DNA of 64,000 nucleotides from RGIG529 sp963929765 (GCA_963929765.1 CAWVKD010000028.1:8843-72842); one strand, 5' to 3'; numbered from the stretch's first letter, positions 19,285 through 26,847 are shown. Notes: generated by a model not told the origin, from the letters alone. A program made the numbers and translations.

Positions 19285-20637
19285 TTGAACAATTTTGAAA
19301 AAGATTTGTCCCAAGGCAATGTGGCCCGGCAACTTCTACTGTTCGCCATTCCTTTTATTGTTACCAACTTGATCCAGTCCCTTTATAGTGTAGTTGACAT
19401 GATCATCGTAGGACAATTTGCTGGAACAGCTAGTATGTCAGGCGTCAACATTGGCAGCCAAGTCTCACTTCTAATCACTATGTTAGTCATTGGCTTAAGC
19501 GCTGGCGGTACCGTTCTTATTGCTCAGTATAAGGGATTTGGCGCACGAGAAGAATTGACCCGTACCATCGGGACTTTGTTTTCCACACTCCTCGTATTGG
19601 CAGTGATCTTAACCGTCATTATGTCCATCTTTAGCGTTCCGATTTTACATTTGATCCAAACACCACCGGAAGCCTTTGAAGAAGCAAGGCGCTATCTGCT
19701 CGTTACAGTAGCAGGCACTATTTTTATCTTTGGATATAATGCATTTAGCGCCGTTTTTCGCGGCATGGGTAATAGTAAACTACCGCTCATTTTTGTTTCT
19801 ATTGCCTGTGTAGCAAATATTGTCCTTGATCTGATCCTAGTAGCTGTTTTTCACATGGGTGCACTGGGCGCCGCTATTGCTACCATTTTCTCCCAGGCAC
19901 TCAGCATGATTTTATGTATTGTCTTTTTAAAACGGCGAGATTTTGTATTTGATTTTCGCCTGCAATCCTTTCGGTTTCACAAAGAACAACTGAAAAAATT
20001 ATTACAGGTAGGTATTCCCACATCTGTGCAAAACACCATTACCCATATTTCTTTTATCGTATTAACCGCCATGGTAAACACTCTAGGTGTTGCTGCTTCC
20101 GCTGGCGTAGGTGCCGTCGCAAAATTTGATACCTTTGCTATTTTACCTGCCATTGCCGTAGGCAACTCCGTTTCTGCCATGAGCGCTCAAAACATTGGAG
20201 CTGGAGAAGAAAAACGGGCTATTCAAACAATGAAAATTGGCATTATTATTGCTTTTCTAATGTCTTTAATCATGTTTTTTATCGCTATGTTTTTTCCGGA
20301 ACCGATTCTACGTATTTTTGGGAACGATCCTGACATGATCCGAGAAGGTGCTGCTTATATGCAGGCCTTCAAATATGATTTTCTGATCGTACCCATATCA
20401 TTCTGCCTGAACGGTTTATTCATCGGCTCTGGACACACAACATTCTCTCTAATCAATAGTGCATTATCATCTCTTATCATTCGGGTTCCAGTGTCTTATT
20501 TATTTGGTATGTTTTTGGGGGAAGGTGTATTCGGTGTAGGCCTTGGTGGTCCATTGGCCACTGTAGCAGGTTCCCTGATTGCTATCATCTATTTCTTTTC
20601 CGGACATTGGAAACGTTCTACCATTATTCAACGCTAG
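19285..20637 (+). CDS. MATE family efflux transporter
   Basis: A 450-residue polytopic membrane protein of the MATE (DinF/NorM-type) family, expected to export drugs or metabolites using a Na+ or H+ gradient. Twelve hydrophobic segments are visible in two similar halves. Family features include IPFIVTNLIQSLYSVVDMIIVGQFAG and FRGMGNSKLPL. The best start is TTG 19285 behind GGAAAGGAAG; a start at 19255 would place the ribosome site inside the gene. It stands alone, with a palindromic operator candidate upstream and a terminator downstream. Confidence 0.9.
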   Translation: MNNFEKDLSQGNVARQLLLFAIPFIVTNLIQSLYSVVDMIIVGQFAGTASMSGVNIGSQVSLLITMLVIGLSAGGTVLIAQYKGFGAREELTRTIGTLFSTLLVLAVILTVIMSIFSVPILHLIQTPPEAFEEARRYLLVTVAGTIFIFGYNAFSAVFRGMGNSKLPLIFVSIACVANIVLDLILVAVFHMGALGAAIATIFSQALSMILCIVFLKRRDFVFDFRLQSFRFHKEQLKKLLQVGIPTSVQNTITHISFIVLTAMVNTLGVAASAGVGAVAKFDTFAILPAIAVGNSVSAMSAQNIGAGEEKRAIQTMKIGIIIAFLMSLIMFFIAMFFPEPILRIFGNDPDMIREGAAYMQAFKYDFLIVPISFCLNGLFIGSGHTTFSLINSALSSLIIRVPVSYLFGMFLGEGVFGVGLGGPLATVAGSLIAIIYFFSGHWKRSTIIQR

Positions 20638-20641
20638 CTTC

Positions 20642-20677
20642 ATCCCGCCCACGTAAGAATGGGCGGGATATCTTTCT
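20642..20677 (+). terminator. Terminator after the MATE gene
   Basis: A perfect 10-bp GC-rich inverted repeat (20642-20651 with 20660-20669) is followed by a T-rich tail. Confidence 0.85.
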
Positions 20678-20786
20678 TTATACCCCCTTCTTCATAGGCA
20701 ATCATAATACCAATCTTCTTTTAAGAGCTGCAATAGCTATTTTCCCATAGCAATTGCGATGTCCAATAGAAAAAATGAGATTGTCC

Positions 20787-20815
20787 TTGCAATATAGGAT
20801 ACTTTGGTATAAAAT
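20787..20815 (+). promoter_or_regulatory. Promoter of efp
   Basis: TTGCAA (20787-20792) and TAAAAT (20810-20815) are spaced 17 bases. The ATG lies about 98 bases downstream, leaving a moderately long 5' leader. Confidence 0.6.
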
Positions 20816-20913
20816 ATAAAAAAGTGAATTGTGCGGCAATGAAAATCCGCATTTTCAGTCGGCTGGCCCGGCTGCAGATCAGTTGTAGATAAGAAGTATG
20901 GAGGACGGAAAAT

Positions 20914-21477
20914 ATGATTTCAGCCAGTGATTTCAGAAATGGCATTACCTTTGAAATGGACGGCAACGTAATGCAAGTAGTAGAATTTCAACATGTCAAG
21001 CCGGGTAAAGGTGCAGCATTTGTACGCGTGAAAATGAAGAATATCATGACTGGTGCTGTAACAGAAACCACTTTTAGCCCCACAGATAAGTTTGAAAATG
21101 CTTATATTGAGCGAAAAGATATGGAATACAGCTATAACGACGGTGATCTGTATTACTTTATGGACATGGAAAGCTATGAGCTTATTCCTTTAGATGCCAA
21201 GCTTTTGGGTGATAGCTTCCGCTTTGTCAAGGAAAATATGACTTGTAAAGTTATGTCTTACAAAGGCAATGTGTTTGGTGTAGAACCTCCCAATTTTGTA
21301 GAATTGGAAGTAACTGCAACAGATCCCGGGTTCAAAGGAGATACTGCTACCAATGTACAAAAACCCGCCACCTTGGAAACTGGCGCTGAGATTAAGGTTC
21401 CTCTGTTCATCAATCCTGGTGACCACATCCGTGTAGATACACGGACTGGTGAATATTTGGAACGTGCCAAGAATTAA
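20914..21477 (+). CDS. efp: Elongation factor P
   Basis: EF-P binds between the P and E sites of the ribosome and rescues stalling at polyproline. The 187-residue protein has three beta-barrel domains. The tip loop reads HVKPGKGAAF, with Lys32 at the usual modification site, and the C-terminus has the signature GDHIRVDTRTGEYLERA. No lysine-modifying epmA/epmB gene lies nearby. GGAGGACGGAAA precedes the ATG. It is cotranscribed with the zinc-ribbon protein 32 bp downstream. Confidence 0.97.
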   Translation: MISASDFRNGITFEMDGNVMQVVEFQHVKPGKGAAFVRVKMKNIMTGAVTETTFSPTDKFENAYIERKDMEYSYNDGDLYYFMDMESYELIPLDAKLLGDSFRFVKENMTCKVMSYKGNVFGVEPPNFVELEVTATDPGFKGDTATNVQKPATLETGAEIKVPLFINPGDHIRVDTRTGEYLERAKN

Positions 21478-21509
21478 TTTTTAAAAAGAAGAGGACGGGA
21501 GTAAATCAT

Positions 21510-21947
21510 ATGACAATTTCTGAAAAAGTAGCCTATCTGAAAGGCTTAGCTGAAGGTTTGAAGTTGGACCCAGAAGAATCAAAAGAATCCAAACTTCTTT
21601 CTGTTATGATGGATATTCTAGAAGATATTGGTCTCACCATTGCTGACTTAGAAGAAAACGCATTAGCCTTAGGCGATGAGATCGATGCATTATCTGATGA
21701 TCTTGCTGATGTAGAAGAAGTGGTCTATGAAGATGTTGATTCAGATGAATGTGATGACGATTGTCACTGCTATGATGATGAAGACGATTTTTTTGAAATG
21801 GAATGTCCCAATTGTGGTGAAACTCTAGTCATTGATGAGGCTGTCATGGAGCAAGGTTCTATCACCTGCCCCAGTTGCAACCAGAGTTTTACCCTAGAAA
21901 CTGGCGATTGCTGTGATGATACTTGTAATTGCAATTGCAACGAATAA
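21510..21947 (+). CDS. CD1247-type N-terminal domain protein with zinc ribbon
   Basis: A 145-residue protein. The N-terminal helix-rich part (MTISEKVAYLKGLAEGL...) matches a domain seen in small clostridial proteins named after CD1247. The middle is strongly acidic. The C-terminal half is a zinc ribbon with CPNCGETL and CPSCNQSF, ending in a Cys-rich tail CCDDTCNCNCNE. The function is unknown; metal binding is likely. The efp-linked position recurs in clostridia as far as I recall, but I cannot verify that here. Confidence 0.8.
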   Translation: MTISEKVAYLKGLAEGLKLDPEESKESKLLSVMMDILEDIGLTIADLEENALALGDEIDALSDDLADVEEVVYEDVDSDECDDDCHCYDDEDDFFEMECPNCGETLVIDEAVMEQGSITCPSCNQSFTLETGDCCDDTCNCNCNE

Positions 21948-21956
21948 AGACAAAAA

Positions 21957-21993
21957 ACATGCTCACACCGTAAAAGTGTGAGCATGTTTTTTT
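21957..21993. terminator. Bidirectional terminator between the zinc-ribbon gene and lrgB
   Basis: A perfect 12-bp inverted repeat (21957-21968 with 21976-21987) is flanked by A6 on the left and T7 on the right, serving both converging genes. Confidence 0.9.
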
Positions 21994-22018
21994 GATTCAC
22001 CTTATTGGTCTATCCTGT

Positions 22019-22711
22019 CTATATGAACTGTGCAAAAATAGATGCACCGACTACTGTAATCAATCCAGAAACAGCAATGGATAAGCTGCTCATTGCTCCC
22101 TCCACGGTACCAAGCTCCATAGCCCGCGCCGTACCAATGGCATGGGAAGCGGAGCCTATAGCAATGCCTCGAGCTATGGGGTCTGTAATCCGAAACCACT
22201 TGCATAAGATTTCTCCAAACATATTGCCAAAAATACCACTGAGAATAATAACTGCCACAGTAATAGTAGAAATTCCTCCTAATTCTTCTGATATTCCAAT
22301 TCCAATAGCTGTGGTAATCGATTTTGGTAATAGAGTCACGTATTGACTATGTTCCAAAGAAAACACAAGAGCAATCAATAGCACTCCTACAAGAGTTGAC
22401 AATACGCCAGATAGGATCCCTGCCAAAATTGCTTTCCAATTGTCTTTCAACATTTTTATTTTTTCATACAGGGGGATCGCCAAACAAATGGTAGCCGGGG
22501 TTAAAAAATAACTTAAGTATTTGGCACCATTATAATATGTGTCATAATCAATACGGAAGATTAGTAATACAGCAATCACCAAAATAATGGCAATCAATAA
22601 GGGATTACATATAGCCCATCTGCATTTCTTTTTTATGCAAAGGCCTATCTCATAGGCCAACAAACTGAGAAAAACTCCAAAAAAGGCCGAGTCAATCACA
22701 AATCCCATCAT
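22019..22711 (-). CDS. lrgB: LrgB/CidB family protein
   Basis: A 230-residue membrane protein of the LrgB family, which works with LrgA in murein hydrolase control or in pyruvate/metabolite transport in Gram-positive bacteria. It has about seven hydrophobic segments and family motifs GISEELGGIS and ASHAIGTARAMELG. The start is the first of two adjacent ATGs, behind GAGGAGAAAG. It overlaps the lrgA stop by four bases (ATGA), so the pair is translationally coupled. Confidence 0.9.
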   Translation of the reverse strand: MMGFVIDSAFFGVFLSLLAYEIGLCIKKKCRWAICNPLLIAIILVIAVLLIFRIDYDTYYNGAKYLSYFLTPATICLAIPLYEKIKMLKDNWKAILAGILSGVLSTLVGVLLIALVFSLEHSQYVTLLPKSITTAIGIGISEELGGISTITVAVIILSGIFGNMFGEILCKWFRITDPIARGIAIGSASHAIGTARAMELGTVEGAMSSLSIAVSGLITVVGASIFAQFI

Positions 22712-23079
22712 TGTTCTTTCTCCTCGCCTGTCTTTTTCTCTTGCTTTATCACCCACTGGGTTACACGCCCAGAAACCAATAGAACAATGGTTGTCAAAAC
22801 AATAACAGAGAGCAAAATGGGCAACAACATGGCTCTTACTGTCTCAAAAGATGTCATAAGGCCTACAGTGGCTGGAATAAATAAAATAGTCAAAATTTGT
22901 ACCAAAAAATCGCCTGTTTCTTTGACCCATTCCAAGCGGATAATATGGAGGATAAGTGCCAAAAGCAATAGTACCAATCCGTAGATACTAGCAGGAATGG
23001 GAAGTGGAATCCAATAATGCAGTAATTCACCTAAAACGGAAAAAAGCAAAATAATGCAGATCTGTCTGATGTATTTCAT
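22708..23079 (-). CDS. lrgA: LrgA/CidA family holin-like protein
   Basis: A 123-residue membrane protein with four hydrophobic segments, starting MKYIRQICIILLFSVLGELL, and with the family motif PLPIPASIYGL. The longer frame up to 23217 has no ribosome site and runs through a hairpin, so ATG 23079 with GAGGGAT upstream is preferred. No LytSR two-component genes lie nearby. A long hairpin at 23194-23239 lies upstream and may affect expression. Confidence 0.9.
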   Translation of the reverse strand: MKYIRQICIILLFSVLGELLHYWIPLPIPASIYGLVLLLLALILHIIRLEWVKETGDFLVQILTILFIPATVGLMTSFETVRAMLLPILLSVIVLTTIVLLVSGRVTQWVIKQEKKTGEEKEQ

Positions 23080-23193
23080 CCATATCCCTCTTTTGATTTT
23101 CTTTATTACCATGCGCAACTGATCAAAAAAGAACAGAACGCACCTGGAGTTTCCCAGGATATTGGCTTTTTCATTTATGATAAGCAAAGAATA

Positions 23194-23239
23194 ACACCCC
23201 TGGAACAGTAGATGCAACCATCTCGCTTTCCAGGGGTGT
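23194..23239. other. Long two-tier hairpin upstream of lrgA
   Basis: A 12-bp perfect inverted repeat (23194-23205 with 23228-23239) has a 22-base loop that can itself form a 5-bp stem (AGATG/CATCT). A T5 run follows on the + strand, as in a + strand terminator, yet no + strand gene precedes it. On the - strand it lies about 115 bases before lrgA, where it could terminate read-through from the gene ending at 23397 or act as a leader element. Confidence 0.6.
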
Positions 23240-23280
23240 CGCCTTTTTGTAATTATCTCTTGGAGTTTTACACATACCGT

Positions 23281-23349
23281 TTATATCGTTTGATATCGTG
23301 TAATATCGTTGATATTGTGCGGCTTTGTGTAATCGAAATTGAATATCGT
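23281..23349. repeat. Helically phased ATATCGT direct repeats
   Basis: ATATCGT occurs at 23283, 23293 and 23303, exactly 10 bp apart, with a variant ATATTGT at 23312 and a further copy at 23343. The spacing of one helical turn suggests a multi-site protein-binding region. Confidence 0.6.
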
Positions 23350-23378
23350 TGCAAAAAGTTTATATCTTTTTATATAAT

Positions 23379-23389
23379 TTTGCACCAAA
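23379..23389 (+). repeat. Left copy of an 11-bp direct repeat flanking the AT-rich islet
   Basis: TTTGCACCAAA, identical to the copy at 24253-24263. The two copies bracket the orphan gene and its leader RNA. Confidence 0.5.
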
Positions 23390-23396
23390 ATCCGCT

Positions 23397-23915
23397 TTAA
23401 AGTAAGCGGTTATTTGCATTTTTGATGTCATTTAATGACTTTACAACCTCGGCAAAGCCAAGCATCATCATTCCACTAATTAAAGAAATGGCCCAATAGG
23501 TAATTGCTGTTGCAAATGAAAATTCCGTATCAGTATAAGTATAATAGAATCCTTTTGTAACTTCTGTAGTTCCTAATGCAATACCCGCAATAAAGCCGCC
23601 TATGAAAATAATCCATGCTATAACAGTCAAACCAATTACTACGGGGTTTGTTTCCGCCACTTTTTCGTTAGAAAATTTTCGTATTTCTTCAAATTCTTTT
23701 TCGCTAACAGCGATAGGAACTTTCTTATAATATTTTGATTTTTGCCCTTTCTTATCCCATTCGCTTAAATGATATTCGATTGAATAATTTCCGTCAGGAG
23801 AATAAACTTTTTCATAAAGACCAAGCGAAATGAGAGTTTTAGCCTTTTTCTTCTCTTTCCTTGTTTCAGCTTCTTGTTGCTTTTTTTCTAAAAATTCCTT
23901 TACTCTTTCGTCCAT
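23397..23915 (-). CDS. Orphan two-TM protein of unknown function
   Basis: A 172-residue protein. Residues 1-85 are charged and hydrophilic, with a Lys/Glu-rich coiled stretch (KKQQEAETRKEKKKAK), followed by GLYEKVYSPDGNYSIEYH. Two hydrophobic segments follow (about 92-114 and 131-155). I recognise the general look of clostridial hypothetical proteins but no named domain. ATG 23915 sits behind a perfect AAGGAGGTC. It is AT-rich compared with its neighbours and lies within an islet bounded by an 11-bp direct repeat. A terminator-like hairpin lies between its promoter and ribosome site, so attenuation is likely. Confidence 0.8.
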   Translation of the reverse strand: MDERVKEFLEKKQQEAETRKEKKKAKTLISLGLYEKVYSPDGNYSIEYHLSEWDKKGQKSKYYKKVPIAVSEKEFEEIRKFSNEKVAETNPVVIGLTVIAWIIFIGGFIAGIALGTTEVTKGFYYTYTDTEFSFATAITYWAISLISGMMMLGFAEVVKSLNDIKNANNRLL

Positions 23916-23938
23916 AATTTTGACCTCCTTGAAATAGT

Positions 23939-23967
23939 AAAAAAGTGCATCTCACTAGGAGACGCAC
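23939..23967 (-). terminator. Leader terminator (attenuator) before the orphan gene
   Basis: On the - strand, GUGCGUCUC (23967-23959) pairs with GAGAUGCAC (23953-23945), nine pairs including one G-U, with a 5-base loop followed by a run of U. It ends about 10 bases before the ribosome site of the orphan gene. The pairing is complete only in the - strand RNA. Confidence 0.75.
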
Positions 23968-23990
23968 CGAAAATTGCTTCCTCCAATATT

Positions 23991-24074
23991 GCTATACATC
24001 TGCACAAAGTCAGGAAGAGAAAATACATTTTCACCAAAAGTATTCCCCAACTTGTGCATCTTAAGATGTGTAGC
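23991..24074 (-). ncRNA. Candidate structured leader RNA of the orphan gene
   Basis: In the - strand RNA, 24074-24065 pairs with 24000-23991 (10 bp, one G-U), then a 6-base bulge (24064-24059), then 24058-24052 pairs with 24007-24001 (7 bp). Inside, GGGAAUAC can pair with GUAUUUUC as a third helix. The predicted transcription start falls at about 24074, so the RNA would begin with the 5' strand of the rod. The attenuator hairpin follows. I do not recognise it as a known riboswitch class. Confidence 0.6.
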
Positions 24075-24080
24075 ATAGAT

Positions 24081-24108
24081 ATAATACCATAAAACATTGA
24101 AAAATCAA
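24081..24108 (-). promoter_or_regulatory. Promoter of the structured leader RNA
   Basis: On the - strand, TTGATT (24108-24103), a 16-base spacer and TATTAT (24086-24081). Confidence 0.65.
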
Positions 24109-24252
24109 TATTTGGAATATTAGCTTATTTTAACAAATACACGTTTTACACTTTAACTCATGCAATCTAGGTAAATGATCGGAAATTGCTTTTACATCAA
24201 ATCCGTCATTGATAAGTAAGATTTATAGAATGCGAAGATCGGTTTTTTAATA

Positions 24253-24263
24253 TTTGCACCAAA
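24253..24263 (+). repeat. Right copy of the 11-bp direct repeat
   Basis: TTTGCACCAAA, matching 23379-23389. The bases between 24109 and 24252 are AT-rich and hold no other gene that I can support. Confidence 0.5.
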
Positions 24264-24269
24264 CTTTTA

Positions 24270-24318
24270 AAAAAGACAAGAGAAAACCCCGAATATCTTG
24301 ACCATTTCGGGGTTTTCT
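24270..24318 (-). terminator. Terminator of rplM-rpsI
   Basis: A perfect 13-bp inverted repeat (24281-24293 with 24306-24318) is followed on the - strand by a T-rich run. Confidence 0.88.
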
Positions 24319-24360
24319 GGAAGCTGTGTAAGATAGAAATTATCTCTTGGGTAAGTGAGA

Positions 24361-24765
24361 TTAGCGCTTGCTGAACTGGGGAGCGCGACGAGCGGCTTTG
24401 AGGCCGTACTTTTTACGTTCCTTCATACGTGGATCGCGGGTTAGGAAACCTGCCTTTTTAAGAATAGGACGATATGCTTCGTCTACCAAGAGCAACGCTC
24501 TGGAAATACCATGACGTAATGCACCAGCCTGACCGGTGACACCACCGCCAGAAACTGTGGCAACAATATCCACTTTGCCAACAGTGTCTGTCGCCACCAG
24601 AGGTTGGCGAGTAATAAGCTTTAAAGTTTCCAAGCCAAAGTAATCATCAATATCGCGGCCGTTGATGGTGATTGCCCCTGTTCCACCGGGGAAAAGATGT
24701 ACTCTGGCTACAGAAGATTTCCTTCTGCCTGTACCATACAAGTAAGGTTTTTTGCTCTTATACAT
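24361..24765 (-). CDS. rpsI: 30S ribosomal protein S9
   Basis: S9 binds 16S rRNA in the 30S head and its C-terminal tail reaches the P-site tRNA. The 134-residue product has YGTGRRKSSVARVHLFPG, the GGGVTGQAGALRHGISRALL block, and the basic tail ending in SKR that contacts tRNA. It lies 15 bp after rplM, in the universal L13-S9 order. Confidence 0.98.
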   Translation of the reverse strand: MYKSKKPYLYGTGRRKSSVARVHLFPGGTGAITINGRDIDDYFGLETLKLITRQPLVATDTVGKVDIVATVSGGGVTGQAGALRHGISRALLLVDEAYRPILKKAGFLTRDPRMKERKKYGLKAARRAPQFSKR

Positions 24766-24780
24766 TCTCTTCTCCCTCCC

Positions 24781-25212
24781 TTATTCTGCTACCCAGGGTT
24801 CCGGCTTCTGTGCAGCATGAGGATGCTCGCTACCACGGAAGACCTTCAACCGTACTTGTGCTTTACTGCTGATACTGTTACGGGGCATCATACCACGTAC
24901 AGCCAGCTTCATTGCCAGTTCTGGCTTGTCCTGCATTAAAAGACGATATTTGACTTCCTTCAAGCCACCTGCATAGCCAGAATGGGTACGATAAAATTTC
25001 TGTTCCATCTTCTTTCCGGTCAGCACCGCTTTTTCTGCATTCAATACGATGACAAAATCACCACAATCAACATGCGGCGTATAATCCGGTTTGTGCTTGC
25101 CACGTAGTAAGACAGCTGCCATCGCCGCAGTTTTTCCCAGAGGCTTGCCAGCTGCGTCAAGGATATACCATTTCCGTGTAACGGTATTCCTATTTGCCAT
25201 AAATGTGGACAT
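24781..25212 (-). CDS. rplM: 50S ribosomal protein L13
   Basis: L13 is an early assembly protein of the 50S subunit. The 143-residue protein begins MSTFMANRNTVTRKWYILDA and has the family motifs GKHKPDYTPHVDCGD and VRGMMPRNS. GGAGGGGAAACA gives a strong ribosome site. The 5' leader between the promoter at about 25338 and the start holds a three-helix element, consistent with autoregulation by L13 as known in Bacillota. Confidence 0.98.
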   Translation of the reverse strand: MSTFMANRNTVTRKWYILDAAGKPLGKTAAMAAVLLRGKHKPDYTPHVDCGDFVIVLNAEKAVLTGKKMEQKFYRTHSGYAGGLKEVKYRLLMQDKPELAMKLAVRGMMPRNSISSKAQVRLKVFRGSEHPHAAQKPEPWVAE

Positions 25213-25255
25213 TGTTTCCCCTCCAAATATCTATTTTGTAAATTTTCCTTTACAT

Positions 25256-25307
25256 AATGGCTGCTTCACGGTAAAATACCGTTGTCCTGAACGGGGACAG
25301 AACCATT
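25256..25307 (-). promoter_or_regulatory. Candidate L13 ribosomal-protein leader
   Basis: In the - strand RNA a closing helix AAUGG/CCAUU (25307-25303 with 25260-25256) encloses two hairpins: UGUCC/GGACA (25299-25283) and ACGGUA/UACCGU (25282-25268). This three-way junction sits in the rplM leader, where Bacillota carry an autoregulatory L13 leader. The match to the published consensus was not tested. Confidence 0.6.
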
Positions 25308-25337
25308 TCACCTTCCTTTTACCACAAAGCACATATA

Positions 25338-25366
25338 GTTATAACATAATCAAAATCTAGTGTCAA
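25338..25366 (-). promoter_or_regulatory. Promoter of rplM-rpsI
   Basis: Perfect -35 TTGACA (25366-25361), 17-base spacer, and TATAAC (25343-25338). Confidence 0.85.
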
Positions 25367-25483
25367 CTCAAAAATGAGATTTTTTTATTTATCAATCACT
25401 TCTCTTTTGATATCTCATCTTTTCTCTTGTTTTCTTCCGATATCTCAGTTTCGATTTTTCTTTTTTGAAAGGGAGGAATCTAC

Positions 25484-26230
25484 ATGCAATATATTTCAGG
25501 CCTTGTACGCCGGTGTCTAGAAGATTACGATATGATCCAACCTCACGACCATATTATCGTAGGCTTGTCTGGTGGCAAAGACTCTCTTATGCTATTGACC
25601 GCACTCTCTACACTCCGCACCTACTATCCCATTCCCTTTACTCTGGAAGCACTTACATTGGATATGGGAATCCCTGATATGGACTTTTCCCCGCTTATCT
25701 CTTTTTGTAAACAACTGGACATTCCTTACACCATTCTTCCCACACAGTTATATCAAATTATTTTTGAAATGCGCAAAGAAAAAAACCCTTGCTCTATGTG
25801 TGCTAAATTGCGTCGCGGTGCATTGAATCGGACACTGGTGGAACAAGGTTATCACAAAATCGCACTGGGACATCACTATGATGACGCAATCGAAACCCTT
25901 CTGCTCTCATTGTTTTTTGAAGGTCGCATTCGTTGCTTTCAACCGGTAACCTATCTGGATCGAACCAATATTACCCAAATTCGTCCCCTCCTTTATGTAG
26001 GAGAATCTCTCATTGATGCTACAGCTAAGCGACTTTCTTTGCCTATTGTTCCAAATCCATGCCCAGCGAACGGGAATACAAAACGGCAGGAAATCAAAGA
26101 TCTTATTTCTCAATTGGAGTCTTCTTATCCCGGTGTAAAACAACGCATTTTTGGCGCTATGCAGCGGCTCCCTTTGGAACATTGGAAGCCTCTGCAAAAC
26201 AGACGTCGCCCTCTTCCAGAAAGAGAATAG
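25484..26230 (+). CDS. TtcA/TilS-type PP-loop tRNA-modifying ATPase
   Basis: A 248-residue N-type ATP pyrophosphatase resembling TtcA, which thiolates cytidine 32 of tRNA. It has the PP-loop VGLSGGKDSLMLL, a CXXC pair in NPCSMCAKLRR (near residue 105) and GHHYDDAIETLL; a further Cys lies in NPCPANG. These Cys match the Fe-S or sulfur-relay residues of TtcA rather than TilS, and no TilS C-terminal domain is present. AAAGGGAGG precedes the ATG. It stands alone, converging with the bofA gene. Confidence 0.85.
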   Translation: MQYISGLVRRCLEDYDMIQPHDHIIVGLSGGKDSLMLLTALSTLRTYYPIPFTLEALTLDMGIPDMDFSPLISFCKQLDIPYTILPTQLYQIIFEMRKEKNPCSMCAKLRRGALNRTLVEQGYHKIALGHHYDDAIETLLLSLFFEGRIRCFQPVTYLDRTNITQIRPLLYVGESLIDATAKRLSLPIVPNPCPANGNTKRQEIKDLISQLESSYPGVKQRIFGAMQRLPLEHWKPLQNRRRPLPERE

Positions 26231-26242
26231 AGGTTTTTCACG

Positions 26243-26509
26243 TTATCCCAAAAATGCCCATCGAAGCATCAATAACAAACCAAATCCCGGCACACCCAAA
26301 AGTGCCATTACAAATGCATTAAAAAGGTTGACACCCAATGTAATTCCAATGGCACTTCCTATGTTGGAAAATAAGGCCAATAAACCTAAACTGGCCGCCA
26401 TGCGGACCAGAAATCGAATCACGCCTCTGAGAGCATTACGAAAAAAAATGAGTACTCCTATTCCAAGTGCACCAATCAACAAATAAGGCAGGAACCCAAA
26501 TTGCTCCAT
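26243..26509 (-). CDS. bofA: BofA family pro-sigma-K processing inhibitor
   Basis: BofA holds the SpoIVFB protease inactive in the mother cell until the forespore signal arrives. The 88-residue product has two hydrophobic segments and the family C-terminus GVNLFNAFVMALLGVPGFGLLLML. ATG 26509 has GGAG eight bases upstream; the ATG at 26521, four codons earlier, has no visible site. The signalling protease SpoIVB is encoded elsewhere in this window (54129-55226). It follows the yaaL-like gene, the order known from Bacillus. Confidence 0.88.
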   Translation of the reverse strand: MEQFGFLPYLLIGALGIGVLIFFRNALRGVIRFLVRMAASLGLLALFSNIGSAIGITLGVNLFNAFVMALLGVPGFGLLLMLRWAFLG

Positions 26510-26553
26510 AGTCCACTCCATTCTATGTACAGATGCCTTTTATTGGCATCTCC

Positions 26554-26805
26554 TTATATTTCCAGCTTTTTAATCTTTCGCAACAAATAATCGTATCGTG
26601 CAGATAAAGCTTTGATTTCAAAGATACAAGAATCAATGAGATCGAAATCCGTTAATGTATCAAAAGATGCATATGCCTGCTGCAATGTCTCTTTGGTTTT
26701 TTGAAGGGTAGTATACAATAACTGCTTTTCTCCCTGCTGCTTTTCCCGTTTACATTCCTCAGTGGAACGATTCCAATGAAACACCGTCTTCCATCTCCAC
26801 TTCAT
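26554..26805 (-). CDS. DUF2508 (YaaL-like) protein
   Basis: A small helical protein of about 83 residues of unknown function, with the DUF2508 pattern LLYTTLQKTKETLQQAYASFD, then DLIDSCIFEIKALSARYDYLLRKIK. It lies 44 bp upstream of bofA, as yaaL does in Bacillus subtilis. The start is uncertain: ATG 26805 lacks a clear ribosome site, and the earlier frame start at 26880 lies inside a terminator hairpin. Confidence 0.75.
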   Translation of the reverse strand: MKWRWKTVFHWNRSTEECKREKQQGEKQLLYTTLQKTKETLQQAYASFDTLTDFDLIDSCIFEIKALSARYDYLLRKIKKLEI

Positions 26806-26847
26806 TTTAATTATATGAATAGGCTGCACAAATATGTCCTTATTTAT

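Noticed and set aside
20720..20760. Short inverted repeat near 20730-20757 as a small RNA
   Set aside because: Two weak stems of 4-5 bp with no promoter or T run; no support.
23900..24097. Small - strand frame of 65 codons covering the orphan gene's leader
   Set aside because: Its first codons lie upstream of the predicted transcription start, it has no ribosome site, and the region's base pairing explains it better as structured RNA.
25371..25400. Small CTCA/TGAG hairpin with T7 as a terminator before the PP-loop gene
   Set aside because: The stem is only four or five base pairs and no + strand gene ends upstream.
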